NCBI GenBank assembly: GCA_013399305.1
Contig: VXAI01000197.1
Coordinates: 55,235-119,234, forward strand
Direction: 5' to 3'
From: Rostratula benghalensis
Lineage: Eukaryota; Chordata; Aves; Charadriiformes; Rostratulidae
Length of the DNA stretch: 64,000 nt
A model generated the notes under the pieces. That model was not told the origin of the DNA, did not search any database, and was given only the letters and a program-made list of their open reading frames with translations. A program made the translations under genes and the position numbers. Shown here in pieces: positions 11,546-24,960 of this stretch (within the stretch, counting starts at the first letter, position 1; the number at the start of each line of letters is the position of its first letter).

Positions 11546-12112
11546 TTAATAAATCTGTAGAAAATAATACTCAGATACATATCATATGTACAAATTAGTT
11601 TATGGGTGACATGAATAGAGTGCATGTTTCTTCAAGTACACTGGCCTCAACAAAAAAAAATCTTCTTTATATTAATTACAGAATAGTTCTTCCAGGTCAG
11701 ACTACAGTGAGCCCACTGTGTAACAGCAGCCATTACACAGAGCAGAGCTTTCTGCCTGTCTGAAGACATGATGAATACAAAAGTTGAATAGATAGCCCTG
11801 GATGCTGGTCCTGCCTAAGCAAGCTGAAAGCATCATTATCAGGAGCTTAAAAAAATAATCTTCCAACATATTAGTCTGATATTTATCATAAATTTCAAAT
11901 TCATTGAAAGATTAGGCTTATTTACAGAAGACTATGCCTTGCAAAAATAACCTGGTTAATGCTGGGCTGTAGATTCACACACAAAGGACATGTGAATCCA
12001 TTTGTATGGCACCAGTTGCTGAGAGACTGCTAATATTTGTTCAAATGTTAAAAGCAAATATGTCACTCCTCTCTGTTACTGGTAGTCAAGGAGCACAGTT
12101 TTTGGCTTTATC

Positions 12113-12136
12113 TTTTTTTTTTCTTTTTTTTTTTTT
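12113..12136. repeat. T-rich tract
   Basis: Two long T runs are broken by a single C, in single-copy-looking sequence. Confidence 0.9.
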
Positions 12137-14693
12137 CCCTTAGCAACTGTATTCCATTCAGCTTTCTTATTACCCTGAAGCCCTAAGTGTTATTGCTAAA
12201 AAAAGTTTGCTTAACAATTACCAGGATTCTCAACTGCTTTCTAAGTTACCATGTGATTTATTACTGGGAGAGCAACAAAACTGAGTTTTTCCTACAGCTC
12301 ATCCAGCTAAAGATCACCTTCTACTCTGATTATGTACAATAAGATCAGAGGAGAAATGGCTTTATCACTCTGAACTCTGTGTGAAGAAGTTACAATTCAA
12401 AGGAGCAGGAATATACAGTTATTTCTTTCAAACTGCATGGCTGGTCAAAAACTGTGATTCTGTGAGTTATTTTGGTTAGAAGGAAAAGAAAATGATGAAG
12501 CCAGGTTACTCTGATAAAGTCCTGTTGTTATTTACATCATGTATGTGAAACACTGCTTTTCTCTATACTTGAGGATATCAAACACTGTAAAATGGTCAAC
12601 ACTAACCTCAAGATTCTTTCACATGAATTCTCTCCCAGCTCTTCCAAAAGAGTTTGTTTGGCTCTTTTTTTTTTTATCTTTTTTTGCTGTTTCTCTGTAT
12701 CTGTTCTTGTGATTTGTCTCACTGTTATCATTCTTCATATATTTAGCCACACTAAAATAATAGCCTACCCTAAAAAGGAATAGGACTTTTTGATTAGCAA
12801 GTTGCTTTATGAAAGGAGCCTCATGTGATACTGCAAGACTCTAGTCAGGTCCCATGCAAATGTAATTATACTGCATTACCAACATTATACTGATATGCAT
12901 ACTGTATATTTTCATAAAGACTTTGTATACTATATACAATTTAACTCAGTGTGATTAGTATTTGTAAATATCTTGAGCTCCTGTAAAAGGGCAGAATCAC
13001 ATTACTTTCATCTGATGCTTGTATGAAGTGAGTCAATCATAGTCTATATAATCAGGATGCAGAACAGAATCTAGGTAAAGGTTTATTCTTACAACATGTA
13101 TAATTGCTGCTAGAATTAGATCTTATAATTTCCAACAAAACCAGCACTTGGAATAATAATAAGTTGTTGGTAAAGAATGTAAAATTGGGTGCAAATAGAC
13201 AGAAATGCCACCAGAATAGTAGCATGGCATCAGAGTACCGATAAGTGTAATGGGCTCAGTGTTGATCCATTTGTAAAAAAGAAAAGTAAAATATATCTGA
13301 AATCAGGAGGTGTTTCAGTAAATATTACAGCAGCAGATGCACAAATATTACTGTCATCTGCAAACAGATTCGCAATGTGTAGTCTTGATTTGATTTGATT
13401 TGGATTGTTCTGGTGCTTATCCTTTTAGGCATGTATCCTTTTCCTTAGTACCCAGAAAGCAAGAGCAGTACAACCCAGAGCGATTTGAGAGCCTAATATT
13501 AATAATAATTTAATGCTTATATGGAGCATGTTTTATATTAAAAGAACTGTACAAATATTAACCAACTAATACAAACTAATGTTATTCCTTTACTATCTCA
13601 TCATATCAATGAAGTTTATTACTTATTCTGCATATACTCTTTCATGTTTTTAGCTCTCTGCACTTGAGCATTTTGTGGTAAACTCTAGAGATCAATTTGT
13701 ACAGCTAAGAAAGATGAATGCATGCATAATACATTTTACGAACTCCTCCTTAAACAGTATGTAGACAAGAGGTCTTAAAACGAGGCATCACATAAAGATC
13801 CCATTTTTGTGATATTGTGAGTTAAATTTTGATGGAACCAAAATAATTTCAGGTAAAATTAGAGCTGTTCAGATTTTTCCTGAGACTAATTTACTGTTTG
13901 AGAATGGCAATGTCTCAAAAATCTTCAAATGCACAGTCCACCTCACCTTCTGGGGTTTTCTGAGGATGGAAATTCCTGAGACAGGGCTCCAGGACATCCA
14001 ACTCTCAGTAGTCCAGTAGGTTATGGGCCCAGTGTTGAACAGTTGGGGAAAAGTGAAAATGACTAGTTCATTGACTTTGTGTTTTGAAGACAATCTTTCT
14101 GATTCTTCAAAAGCACGACAAAGGGACACAGAGACAAATATTTAAACATATTCCTCCAATTAGATTACTTTTAGGGTGGTTCTTAACTAAACTGATAAAA
14201 ACTATCTATGAAAAACATACACATGAAAAGCTAATAGCTGCACAAGTTACTTCTGGAAAGCAGAAGCCTAAAAGTCAAGCAGACACTGACTTTATTCCTA
14301 TGAGTGTTTTAGTGAGTCTGTTCCTTTGAGGGTTTTGCTTTACTTACTTTTTAAACTATTGAAATAACACCTTTACTTGGGGGCTTGGAGCTTAATTAGG
14401 CAGATATAAGGACTTTTTAAAGGTTAATATAACTGCCAAGCTTTATTAACCATCATTTTACTTTCATTACCAGCTCTGGTTTGCTAGTAAGCCTCTCGTA
14501 CAAGTCTCACAACATATTGCTATTAGTGCCACGTGTCCACTGTCGCACATGTTTATCCGGTGTTTTACACTACAAACTATGGCAAGAAGTCATTATATCT
14601 TCTATTTGTATCATATTGAACCAAGCATTACCCAGCTGGCTTCTTGGCAGAATGCTCTATAAATATTAATCACCAATTTTATAATCATGGTGG

Positions 14694-14737
14694 TTATTAT
14701 TATCTTTGTTATTATTATTGCTATGATTATTATTATG
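14694..14737. repeat. imperfect (ATT)n microsatellite
   Basis: Repeated TTATTATTA units are interrupted by a few substitutions. A short TATAA-type repeat follows at about 14793-14805. Confidence 0.8.
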
Positions 14738-14979
14738 TAATGACATACATAATATCTGTAAACCATTACATATATTTTGAATTTTTGTTATAATATAATA
14801 TAATATCTTGAACCTACATTGTAGACAACCTGGGTAATCTACTTTTCTTGTGCTTAAGTCTAAGTTTAAAGTATACCTCCACTATGTCACAAGAAATCAG
14901 CATGTGCCCTAAATAAAAGAAAAAAGCCATATACCACACTGATGCATCTAGATGTCTGCATTAACTCTCTGGCTATTGT

Positions 14980-15560
14980 TCACCTTTGCATGCTTCCACC
15001 AAGCCTGTTGATGCCATTGAGAAACAAATAGAGTGGGCAGCTCTGCTGAGGGAAGGGAGCTGGGAGCTGAGAGTGACAGCAGGCTGACCTGGCAGTGCCC
15101 TCACAAGACGTGGGCAGAGTCCTGCTGTGCTCAAACCAGGAGAGCAGAGCAGGTACAGTGCGGGTGAGCAGAATCAACTGAGAGCCCAGGCATCCGTGGA
15201 CAGATTTGTAGTGGCCAGGCATGTCTGAGAAGTCAGAGGGGTCAGGTCCCAGCTAAGAGGGCTGGGACCAGGCACAGGCACACCTGCATGGTGGCTCAGG
15301 TGAGGGGTGAGCTGTGACAGGGTCTTGAGACAGTGGGCTGCAGGTGCCTGGGTGAGTCCCAGAGGAGACTCTTCACAGCCCTCTTTGCAGGGCTCTTTCT
15401 GTCTCTTGGCTGTGCTGCCCCAGCTGAACCTTTGGGAAGTGGGGGGACAACCTGCAGAGCTTCTTGGTGCACTGAGGTCTGTGACAGGTATATGGTGGTC
15501 TGTTGTGGGATTACTTGAGTTTACCCTACATGTGCTCTGCTTTGCTAGTTAGTTACTATT
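14980..15560. other. GC-rich island of unknown nature
   Basis: About 580 bases stand out from very AT-rich neighbours by high G+C and many CAGG, CTGGG and AGAG words. CpG is not specially frequent, so it is not a classical CpG island. Open frames of 60-81 codons exist on both strands (14980-15222 minus, 15307-15552 plus), but none has a recognisable domain. It could be an old interspersed repeat, an exon or regulatory part of a long non-coding RNA, or a remnant of a processed gene. I do not see TG...CA ends, a CR1 tail or a poly-A tail at its borders. Confidence 0.4.
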
Positions 15561-18500
15561 GAAAAAGAGAATTAATTTCCAAGTAATGCTTATAAAAAAA
15601 AATAACTGTTCCTTGAACTAATTGGGGAAAGGATAATAAAATAAGGTAAACAAATAAGTAACACTGGGTAGTGGTGGGTCACTGCAGCCATAATGGAACC
15701 TGTGATCAGAATAGCAATGATCATGATATAGTTTTACTTGCTCCTTGTTTCTTAACCTTTACCAAACAATCCTCTAAAAGAGACTGTTCCCAAGTGTTGC
15801 ATATCCACTGACTTTTCTGGCTTCTCTCACTTTGTGACTATCCCAGTATCCATCATTATCCTCTCCAGCATCACAGCTCTGATCCCACTGTACTTTGCTA
15901 TGTCGGCTGCTTTTAACTGTGCTCCTGTCCCCTTTTTAATCATCCCTCAAACCCATAACAACTATCTAAACCCATCTATACTGAATCTGATTTCTGTCTC
16001 GCTCTTCCCTTGTTCTTCTCCTCTTCCTGTCTGACTGAAGGATCAGAGGAGAAATCCTGTTTTTTACAGCACTTGGCATCTCTCTACATGTATTTGGGAG
16101 ACTCAGTTCTGAGCTACATGATAATGTTCATCCTGGTCTGATCCCAGATATCAGCTGCCTTTGGAAACTTTATTGCATGAGGTAAAGTGGAAAAGAGAAA
16201 TTTATACAGAGAAAGGAAACAGCTGGTGCACTCCTACACATGTGCAAGAGCCCAGATGCGCAAACTTTTGGAGTTGTAATTATGGAAGTTTGGCAGCTTT
16301 AGTTGCTTGCAAGATATAGTGTGAATGAGCACTGGGTGAAATGCATTGTCCTTAGTAACTTGTGTTCATTGTTCATGTCACCTTTAAAAATAGTAAAGAT
16401 GGGTGAACATGGGTGTAAATATTTTCATTGAAAATAAGAACACGCATGGCTCTGAACTTTTGGCTTTACTGATAAATTCTCAGTCTGCCTTTTGATTAAA
16501 ATAAAGAATTATGGGAAGCAAGAGGGATCAGGAAACCACAGCTGCTATTTCTGATGTTACATTTAGTCACTTCTGATAAGTATTGCATCATCTTGGAATT
16601 ATATACAATTTACATTGTAGTTTCTTGTATGCTTTCTAAGTTCTTGGAGATTTGGACCTTCATAACTTGGCTTTTTAATGTCATCACAAGACATTCTAAG
16701 AAGTACATATTATTAATATTTTAGGTGTAAGGATGAACAGGGATCTATAGTGTAATACTGTGTCCTGAACCTGTGTTGGCTCAGGACATGTACCCAAGCC
16801 TGGTATATTTGAATTCTCTTATGATGGTGGGAAACAGATGAATGATGAAATTTTGCTTATTATCCTTCATCTGGATTAGACCCAGTGACCATACAAGCGT
16901 ACAGTTAAGGTAATAACATACTACTCTCAATTTAAACTGTTTCTCATGCACTGTGTATGCAAAGGTTAAAAGTTTATACTTTACGATCCTACAAAACACC
17001 TTTATGGTATGAAAATCTCAGATCATAGAGACTCTTTTTCCATGGTCCTTTGATAATTCTTTACTTGAATGATGTAACATTTTCTTTAGTTCAACTGATT
17101 TTTATTTTTTTTCTTATTCTCATATTTCAGCTTGGTATTACACATTTTTTACTATTTATTGTACAGGAACTAGCCTTGATGAGAACTTGATGAGAATTCC
17201 AGAAACTTCAAGTTCTTACATAGATTTATTGATTTTCAAGTTTTAACAGTCTAGAAACTATAACTTTTTGATAGCATATACAGGATTAATACATTAGACA
17301 CCAAAAAGTGTAATTTAAAAGGTAACAATAGAAACAGCTGTAAATTTCCAGATACACTATGAAAATACCAGATAACTTTTGGATAATATGATAGAAGTTT
17401 CTTCTACTAATTAAATCTAAACGTACAACCATTAAGGAAACAACAAAGCCTTCTGCAATAAACTTAAGTTCTATTAAGTTTAGACACTCAACATATATCT
17501 AAGATTTACTGCCCATTTACGTGCCTAATGCTGGATCTTAACATGCTAAAACCCATTTGATTTCTTGCAGCCTTGTCGTTTCTTCTGCATCTGTTGATAT
17601 CATCACTCTGTAATGCTTAGAAGGAAGCTTCATTTACAGGTTCAGGGAAGTGTGATTATGAATTCAATATGCCAACAGAGGAATTCAAACAGAGGTCATG
17701 TATCCCATATCCTATTAGTGTGTGGGATTGCTATAAGTCATCCAGGGGTTTTTTTAAGTCATCTCAGTTCAACTTTAGGAGAACTTTCAGACACATCTGG
17801 TTTGGGGTTTAAATTAAATTTTTTAAAAGATCATTTCAAAACAATAATGTTTTTATAAACCATACAGAGTAACATCCAGCTTTGAGGGAAACCAGGCTAA
17901 CAAAATTCTGTCCATGCTGACACGAGCTGCGAATCTCCAGTTATGTTAAGAGGAGTGAAAGTTTTACAAGATTAATCCACTATCAAAACTTGGATTGGAC
18001 GTGGAAGAAAGAGCACTCCAAACCGGCTACCACTGAGGAAGTATTATTTCAAACCTAATGAAATTGGTGGCAAAATGAATTAATTTTACTGGAGCCAAGT
18101 CATCATCTTTGCTCTTTGTAATAGTCGTGGTTTTAAAGAGAGAAGTTATACTGAGGCATGGGAGGGACAGGGAACTAGAAATCATCTAAATAGTCACCAC
18201 ATCACGTTCCCAGGGAGTTTAATTTTACCACCTTCATTTCTGACATGGGCTAGCCTGTTTCTTTGTGTAGCCTATCCTCTAACATATTGGTATAACCAAG
18301 CAAAGAATCAGCCTTAATGTTTAGCTTCAGAATGCAAAACTGTCAAAAGAATTTAAAAATTAGGTAAATCAATGTTTGCTGGGTTTTGTATTTTTTCTGA
18401 ACAAGTTGTATACTCTAAAAACTTGTTAAAAAGTTGGACTCTATTATTTAAAAATATGTTGTCTGTGGGTTTGCTAGGATGGAACACAACAACATTCTCC

Positions 18501-21500
18501 TTCTATTTAAACTAACAATATAATAACCTAAAACCATCACAGTAGGTATAGGTCTCTCTCACTGAATCACTCCTGAAAAAGACAGAGTTTTTAATGCTGA
18601 AGGAGGCAGCTCAAAAATTATTTCAAAGGCAATATTCCTTTCTATGGTTTCTAGTTACTCCTGTAATTGGAATTTTGAAGATGAAAATAAAATGAAGACT
18701 ACATAAAATTTATTGCAGGTCTTGTTCTTACTGTGTCCTGCATTTTATTTTACTGCCAATAGCATTGAGATTCCAATCCCATTGGGCCCTAGACATGATC
18801 TGATCAGAACAAAACTACAGGGTAGGAGAAGAACAACAATAAAGGCAAGAAAGAGGTAACATCTCCTGATATACGAATTCATGATTGACCTTCTAATTGT
18901 GATTTGGCTGGTGGATAAAGATGGAAAAAAACATTATACCAACACAAATGCATACGCAACAAGGAAGAACTCCAGAAACTGAACATGGAAAGTACTTCAT
19001 AAGATCTCCAGAGTGCATTCAAATCTGTAAACCTAAGGGCTTGGTTCAGCTTTTGATAGAAACCCCCACTCCAAACATTATATTCTTAGCTGGAAAAAAA
19101 ACTGTTGATAGGCCTTGCTTGATATCTACGTTCCACATGACTTTTCTTCCAGTGTTTGATAAATACCAGAAAGCTTTTTAATCTCAAAAGAATCTAGGAA
19201 AACTGCAGAAAGATAAAGCTCCAGGAGTGAACAGTGTCTATCAGGCAGTGTGTAGCATGGCAATGACTGATTCTCAGGTGAATCACCTTGAAATATACCT
19301 TTCAAACCTATTTGCCTGATAGAAATCTTAGTGACCTTGCATATATTTACATATTATCATTTCCATCCCTTTACTTACAGCTCAATCTAACACTTCTCTT
19401 GGAGCATTATTTTAACAATTTTAACTGTAACTGTATGTGAGGCTTATGGAATAATAATATCAGAAGTCAATATTTATATTAAAGAAAGTCTTTTTCTCTG
19501 TGGTTACAGATATGACTTGACATTATAGCCCTATGAAAAAAAAAAAAATGATGTAACTTTCATAAGACCATGAGGGTATAACACTATGCTCGGTCTTACA
19601 TAGACCAAAATGCAGAAACTTTACTTCAGCAAATTCTGAAATAGACAAAATAATATTCTTCCATTAAAATTCTGCTCAAATTCTCCCTCTGGTATTTTAC
19701 AATTGAGATTTTTTGTCTATGAAGTGAAATCGGACTATTGCAAAATATGTCATATGTTCAAAGAAAGTTATTGGTAATAATTCCCATGCTAACAGAACGT
19801 TTTCTGTCTTTTGATCAACATGGACAATAAACCATGGAAAGAACTACACAAGCAACCCAGCAAGAAAGAATATAATATACTCATTCTTTAACAATGGCAA
19901 CTTGAATGCATAAATTACTTTACAGCTAATTCATATTTAATGTGAAACCAGACAATTTTATATACTTCTCACATATAAAAGATACTCTTAAATTAACTTT
20001 TGTTCAATTAAATTGCTTTTCATATAGAGACAATGAGATTTGAGAATCACAGCCAAATTATTCCATAGGCACATGAATTCAAGTTGTGCTCCACTTGAAT
20101 ATATTATTCCTAAGCAAAGTTTTCTATTTAAGTCTGTTTTCCCATAAGAAAGGAATTGTTAGTATGTAATAGGAAGCACCATCTCAAATGTTGTACATAA
20201 GTAGCATTTAATCACCTAACTGCTACATGAATAATGTGTGTTTCCAAGTTTCAGATCTTGAAAAGCCTCTTTCAGTTGCATCCAAGTCCTTGAGGAGACA
20301 CCTATGTTTTTGCCATTACCCTCCTCTAGACAGCTACATTTCAGCCCTGGGTCTCTCGAGAAAGACAATCTTTACTACCTTTGCTGCACTGAGCAGCCAG
20401 CATTTCTTTGTGCTTCAGTGTCTGTGCTCCACACAACTTGCCTGTGAGTTGGATTTGTTATAGCAATAGTTGCTAACTTCAGGAGTCTGAAGACCACTCA
20501 GTCATGGCACGCAAGAAGGTACTCTGGTGAATGGCTTTAATGCTTTCCCCTCAGAGCAAACACTTAGGGATAGTTTTACCTGTGTAAACAAAACAAATAA
20601 AAGTGTGAAAATAATGATAATGTGACTCCTCAAATTTTATCATTATTTTATTAACTTTTAATGAAAGCCATTGTGGAAACAGTGTTGGACACTCTACAGA
20701 TAGACTGAGGCAGAAGTGTCACAAAATATTATGAATCTGTATTTTCATGTTTTAATATTTTAATTGTTAGCTTTAAAACCTCTTTAAAAAAACATTTTTA
20801 AATGTTGAAAAAGTTATTGAGTTAACATTTCCTTGTTCTTCCAGAGCACAGTGTTAACAGCAGTAACTTTTTCTTCCCTGAGGATGCAGTGCCCTGCTGG
20901 GAGCTGGTGCCAGGTCTGCTATGCTCCTGTGGGGTCAAATTTTGTATGCAACAAGGAGTCCTACGTAGCATTGCACTGAATACTGCTGCAATCATAGAGG
21001 AGGCTTCACAAGTTGGAAATCTGTGTAATTCTGATTAATCCCTTGGATCAGAAAGAGGAGAACTGTAGCTCCCTTTCTTTAGTTACAAGGTGGGTTTGGA
21101 GTTCTACCTGCCAGAGCTGGATTTCTGCTAAATCCCTTCTATAACAGGATACCCTTGTATGCTTTTGTGAGAACTATGCTGTTACAAGTGCACATAAAAC
21201 ATAAATTACAAATGTTCTTTAGGTCAGTGATTAAGGAAGATGTCCATAGCCTGCAAGTAACCAGTAATGGTGCTCATCCTCGGTGGCAGACTCAGCAGAA
21301 AAGTAATGCTGTGTTAATGAAATACATTTCTTGGAGCAGGGTTTACCTTTCCATAATGGGAATAAGTGAAACTAAGAGACTGAGAAAACATCTTTTCAGA
21401 AAAAAATGTTCACTACCATGACGTTAATTGACACCTAACATTTAATGCAAAAACAAGTTAGCCATGGCCTTTCCTGTAAGCAAACTAGCAGCTCTACTGA

Positions 21501-22489
21501 TGTCAGCATTGTTAGAGTTTTAATTTCACTGAGATCGCAAATTCAACACTGCATCACCAATAATTCTGGCTGCATGGAGTAGTATTCCATTGCTCCAAAA
21601 GAAACTTTAGTATTAATATTGTCATCCACTGTACTCCAACTGTTGGTGGTTTAATGGGACACAGATATATTTTCTCCTCAACTTTTGAAGCCTGTGTTTC
21701 CATGTCCTTGTCTGAAAAGACCTGATAAGTTCTTTGGGTATGGTTGGTTTCCATGGCAAAGTTTTGGTAGTGAAGGAAAGGGGAAGTTGCAGGAGTGGCC
21801 TCCTTGACAAGGCATCGGAAGCTGCCTTTGTGTCTAACAGTATCAGCTATGGCTGGCGATGGTAGTAGTTATAACTTATTTAAGAAGGGCGGGAAAAACC
21901 TCAGCAACTGTAGCTGGAGAGGAATAAGAGTATGTAAGAAACAATTCTGCAGATAGCAAGTACAGTGAAGAAGGTGGGGGTGGGTGGGATAAGATAATTA
22001 TCACAACTATTGCCAATAGTAATTTGTGTTCTTTTGAACTATTGTTCTTGAACAATTCAATGACTTGCTGTGTCCCTTTCACAAGTTTCCCAGTCTTTTG
22101 TCTTTGTTGGAAGCTCGATGGTACTAGCAGTTGTTACATGATTTGATACCTCCTCCTGCATGGCAGCTTTGAATACTAGAAGCTATCTGGACCTCCAATT
22201 TGGCTATATGCCCAGAAATTAAATTTTATAAAATAATTTATGGACAAGATACTGTAAACAAAAAAAATAATACCTTTACCTTCTTTTTTTCTCAAGTATA
22301 CTGTGGAACTTGTAAAATGTACTTATTGTTTATCCTTTGGAAAACCAACTAGAAATTTTTCTCTATAGAAAATGTGGATTTTTTTTGCAACATATTTTAA
22401 TTTGTGGTCTGAAATTGAAAAATAGACGAACAAAAGTCATTCTTTTCTTAACTGGGCCATATTCTCTACGACTTTTGATGATCTGTACA
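15561..22489. other. AT-rich non-coding stretch, no recognised gene
   Basis: It is single-copy-looking with scattered short A/T tracts (for example an A13 run at 19536-19548). No repeat family, RNA gene or coding exon could be supported. Open frames are all below 90 codons. Confidence 0.6.
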
Positions 22490-22899
22490 TTAGGGCAACA
22501 AAGATGATTATGGGATTAGAGCATCTCCCTTATAAGGAAAGGCTGAGAGATGGGACTCTTTAGCCTGGAGAAGGCTGAGGAGAGACCTTATTAATGCTTA
22601 TGAGTATCTGAAGGGTGGTTTGAAGAAGGATGGAGTCAGACTCCTTTCAGTGGTTCCCAGTGACAGGAAAAGGGGCAACGACCACAAGCTGGAACATAGG
22701 AAGTTCCATTCAAAGATGAGAAGAAACTTCTTTGCGGTGGGTGACAGAGCACTGGAACAGGCTGTCTGGGGAGGTTGTGGAGTCCCGTTCTCTGAAGATC
22801 TTCAAAACTCACCTGGATGCCGTCCTGAAGACAACCGTGCTTTAGCAGGTGTTGGACTAGATGATCTCTAGAGTCCCTTCCAACTCTGACGATTCTGTG
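22490..22899 (+). mobile_element. CR1 LINE 3' fragment (ORF2 C-terminus plus 3' tail)
   Basis: A 5'-truncated CR1 starts inside the last part of ORF2. The sequence matches the usual order: the ATKMI-like block, EHLPYEERLR-like block, SLEK, the PSDR-RGN block at about 22650-22680, RNFFAV near 22725, and the conserved 3' UTR ending in TTGGACTAGATGATCTC and TTCCAACTC...GATTCTGTG. The frame 22620-22871 covers most of the ORF2 end but runs past the true stop region because of small indels. Divergence looks moderate. Its tail has the GATTCTGTG form, different from the GATTCTATG tail of copies at 33, 52 and 53.6 kb, so it belongs to another subfamily. Confidence 0.9.
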
Positions 22900-22907
22900 C
22901 TTCCATG

Positions 22908-24510
22908 AAAGGGTGACCTGCAAAACAATTGCCAAAGATTAAAGAAAAACAAACAAACAACCCCCCCCAAAAAAAAAAAAAAAAAAACTGAAAAAAAAAC
23001 AAAACCAGACAAATCATAAGCTAACAATCCAAATAGGCTAACAAACAGGAAAGGCAATTAATTAGGATGAAAATAATAAATGAAGAGGTTTTAACTTGTA
23101 AATTAATGTATCAACTGGGGCAATACTACCTTAAGTAGCCCTTCAATTTTAAAAAGGTTGAGAAACAGTTCTTTAAGAGATGGACTATTGAGATTGTAAA
23201 GAACCTTTCACAGTGATTAATGGCTGTCTTTCAAAGTGTAACTAGCTGATTCAGAATCTCCATTTCACCAAGACCTCAAGTTCTGTTTCATTGCAGCCTT
23301 ATTTTGATTCCTTTCAAGCAATTTTTACTTTTTCTGAGAGTCATTACCTAATGGCATGTCTCTACATCCTCTGTCACTCAGATGCACAAAGAAGAGTGAA
23401 AAGAGGATGATTATTTGAAGAAAACAATTATATGGGATGAGTTTTCCTGAAAGGGTGACTTGACTATCTATTTATAGACCTTGATCAGAGTTGATAGAAT
23501 TGACTTTTTTCAGCCTGGGGAGCAAAGTGGTGGTACAGACCAAGAGAAAAAAAGAAAAAGGCTCTGGCAGCTTCTGGTCAATTTCTCTTGAATGTGGCTC
23601 AAGCCCAAAGTCAGTCACCCACATAGATTCAGCAAGGGTCTTTCAGAAAGGATTGCCTCCAAAGGGCCATGTTTAGCAGCTTATTTAGCCCTGCACTACA
23701 GTCTGGAAAAGATTAAACTGTTTCACTTTACTATCCCTAATTCGTTGTTGCATGGTTTATATTATTGATTTTAACAGCTCTTCACATTTTTAAGAAGAAA
23801 GGAGAATTATAGGGTTTGCTAGCAAAAATTCAGCCATTGGAAACATTTACAAAATTATGATATTTGGGATACTATAATGTTTCTCAGCCCTTGGAATAGG
23901 AAATAGCTGCAGTATCACACATAGTGCAGTAAAGTAATTGTTGCTAAATGCTGTTGGGTTTTTTTTTAATAGTAACCACAATGGCCACTAATTATAGACA
24001 GTGAAATAGTGGAATTGCCATACTGAGTGTTTTATTTGCTTCAGGATAAAACTGTTAAATATATACTGTCATTTACTGTATATGAAGATATATTAACTGC
24101 CCTGCCATCAACAGCTGATTAGTCTCAAGAATGAGCTGTATGACCAGTCCTTTTCTTCTGAAGAACTGAAAGCAAATAGAGTTATTTAGCAATTTTGTTT
24201 CTTAATGGGTGAATTTAAAAAGGTTTTCCATTTTAATTATTCGGTTTCTGAGAGACAGCCTGATTTTGCAATATGTGTGTAGGCAGGACCTTCTCAGCCC
24301 TGCAGCTTGCAGTGCAATCTGGCTTTAAAAGAATCTTCCTTGGACCCTCACTGATTTTTTGTGCATCAGGATGAACTCGAATAGGCATTTTAATCACAAA
24401 TAACTGACCCTGAACAATTTTGGGACTTTGGCAGCACTTTATCAGAGCTAAATCAGTGCAGCATGTCTGCCATTAGTTTTACTAATGGTTTAGTAAAGCC
24501 TCTATCTGTT
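22908..24510. other. AT-rich non-coding stretch
   Basis: Apart from the low-complexity tract at its left end nothing can be identified. One 61-codon open frame at 23491-23676 is within chance. Confidence 0.55.
22941..22999. repeat. low-complexity tract: (CAAA)n, C8, A19, A9
   Basis: About 40 bases past the CR1 tail there is an A-rich run with C8 (22961-22968) followed by A19 (22969-22987). Such a C-to-A junction is unusual and prone to sequencing error. Confidence 0.85.
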
Positions 24511-24529
24511 GGTCCCTGTTAGGGCACCA
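24511..24529 (-). other. retroviral primer binding site, tRNA-Lys type
   Basis: The minus-strand 19-mer TGGTGCCCTAACAGGGACC differs at two positions from the complement of the tRNA-Lys 3' end used by many retroviruses (TGGCGCCCGAACAGGGACC). It lies two bases beyond a CA-3' LTR end, exactly where a primer binding site should be. Matching 17 of 19 bases in the right position makes chance unlikely. No gag-like sequence can be followed beyond it. Confidence 0.7.
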
Positions 24530-24531
24530 AT

Positions 24532-24960
24532 TGTTGTGCAGATTTCTCATCGGCGGCGGCGAACACGCAGATAATCAATATGATTAATAAGCATGCTTCA
24601 TTTAGTGCAGGTGAAACTCTTTCATATATAGTGTTTTCTTACATAAACATACTCACTTGGCAATTCCTAATTGGATACAAGTTACAGGCAGCAAAGCTCT
24701 AATTGGTTAACAGCAAGCCTGAGACCTTGGCATTGAGGATCAGCCAAGTCGTTATATTTAATTGCTTAACAGTTTCTGTTATTTATGACTTTATGAGATT
24801 TGCACTCATTATTTTTAACTTGTTTCAAAGAACATCAAGGCAACTTTCACTCGTGAGACTTCTCAACCAGTTGATTTAAAGATCTATGACCCTGGTCATT
24901 TCCCAATATTTATCCTTAAAAACAGTGCTCTCCAGACATCTTGCTTATCCTTCAATTAAG
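24532..24960 (-). mobile_element. endogenous-retrovirus LTR with adjoining primer binding site
   Basis: Read on the minus strand, this segment has the order expected of an LTR: two CCAAT motifs (24706-24702 and 24674-24670), a TATATA box (24631-24624), an R/U5-like stretch with a short GC-rich cluster (24548-24568), then ...CAACA at 24532 and a tRNA-Lys primer binding site. The 3' end is therefore well placed. The 5' end is not; a TGTCTGG at about 24942-24936 is one candidate. Because the primer binding site remains, this is not a simple solo LTR but a truncated provirus whose internal part is missing or unrecognisable. The primer type suggests a class II (beta-like) retrovirus. This LTR is unlike the one at 7.3-8.1 kb. 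Confidence 0.6.
24624..24706 (-). promoter_or_regulatory. CCAAT and TATA motifs of the LTR
   Basis: Two CCAAT boxes 32 bases apart, then a TATATA box about 40 bases further along, then about 92 bases to the LTR end. Spacing and order fit a retroviral U3 promoter; activity is unknown. Confidence 0.5.

Larger units (their letters stand above)
8134..14979. other. AT-rich non-coding stretch, no recognised gene
   Basis: There is no coding or mobile-element signature that I can support. It contains T-rich tracts at 9063-9086, 12113-12136 and 12664-12685, an A17 run at 11529-11545, and ATT-type repeats at 14694-14737. A 15-base direct repeat resembling GAATGTTCC-CTACAT occurs near 8292 and 8318. 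All open frames are short and typical of chance. Confidence 0.6.

Noticed and set aside
24548..24568. CGGCGGCGGCG cluster as a CpG island or triplet repeat
   Set aside because: Only about 20 bases long and explained as part of the LTR's U5-like end.
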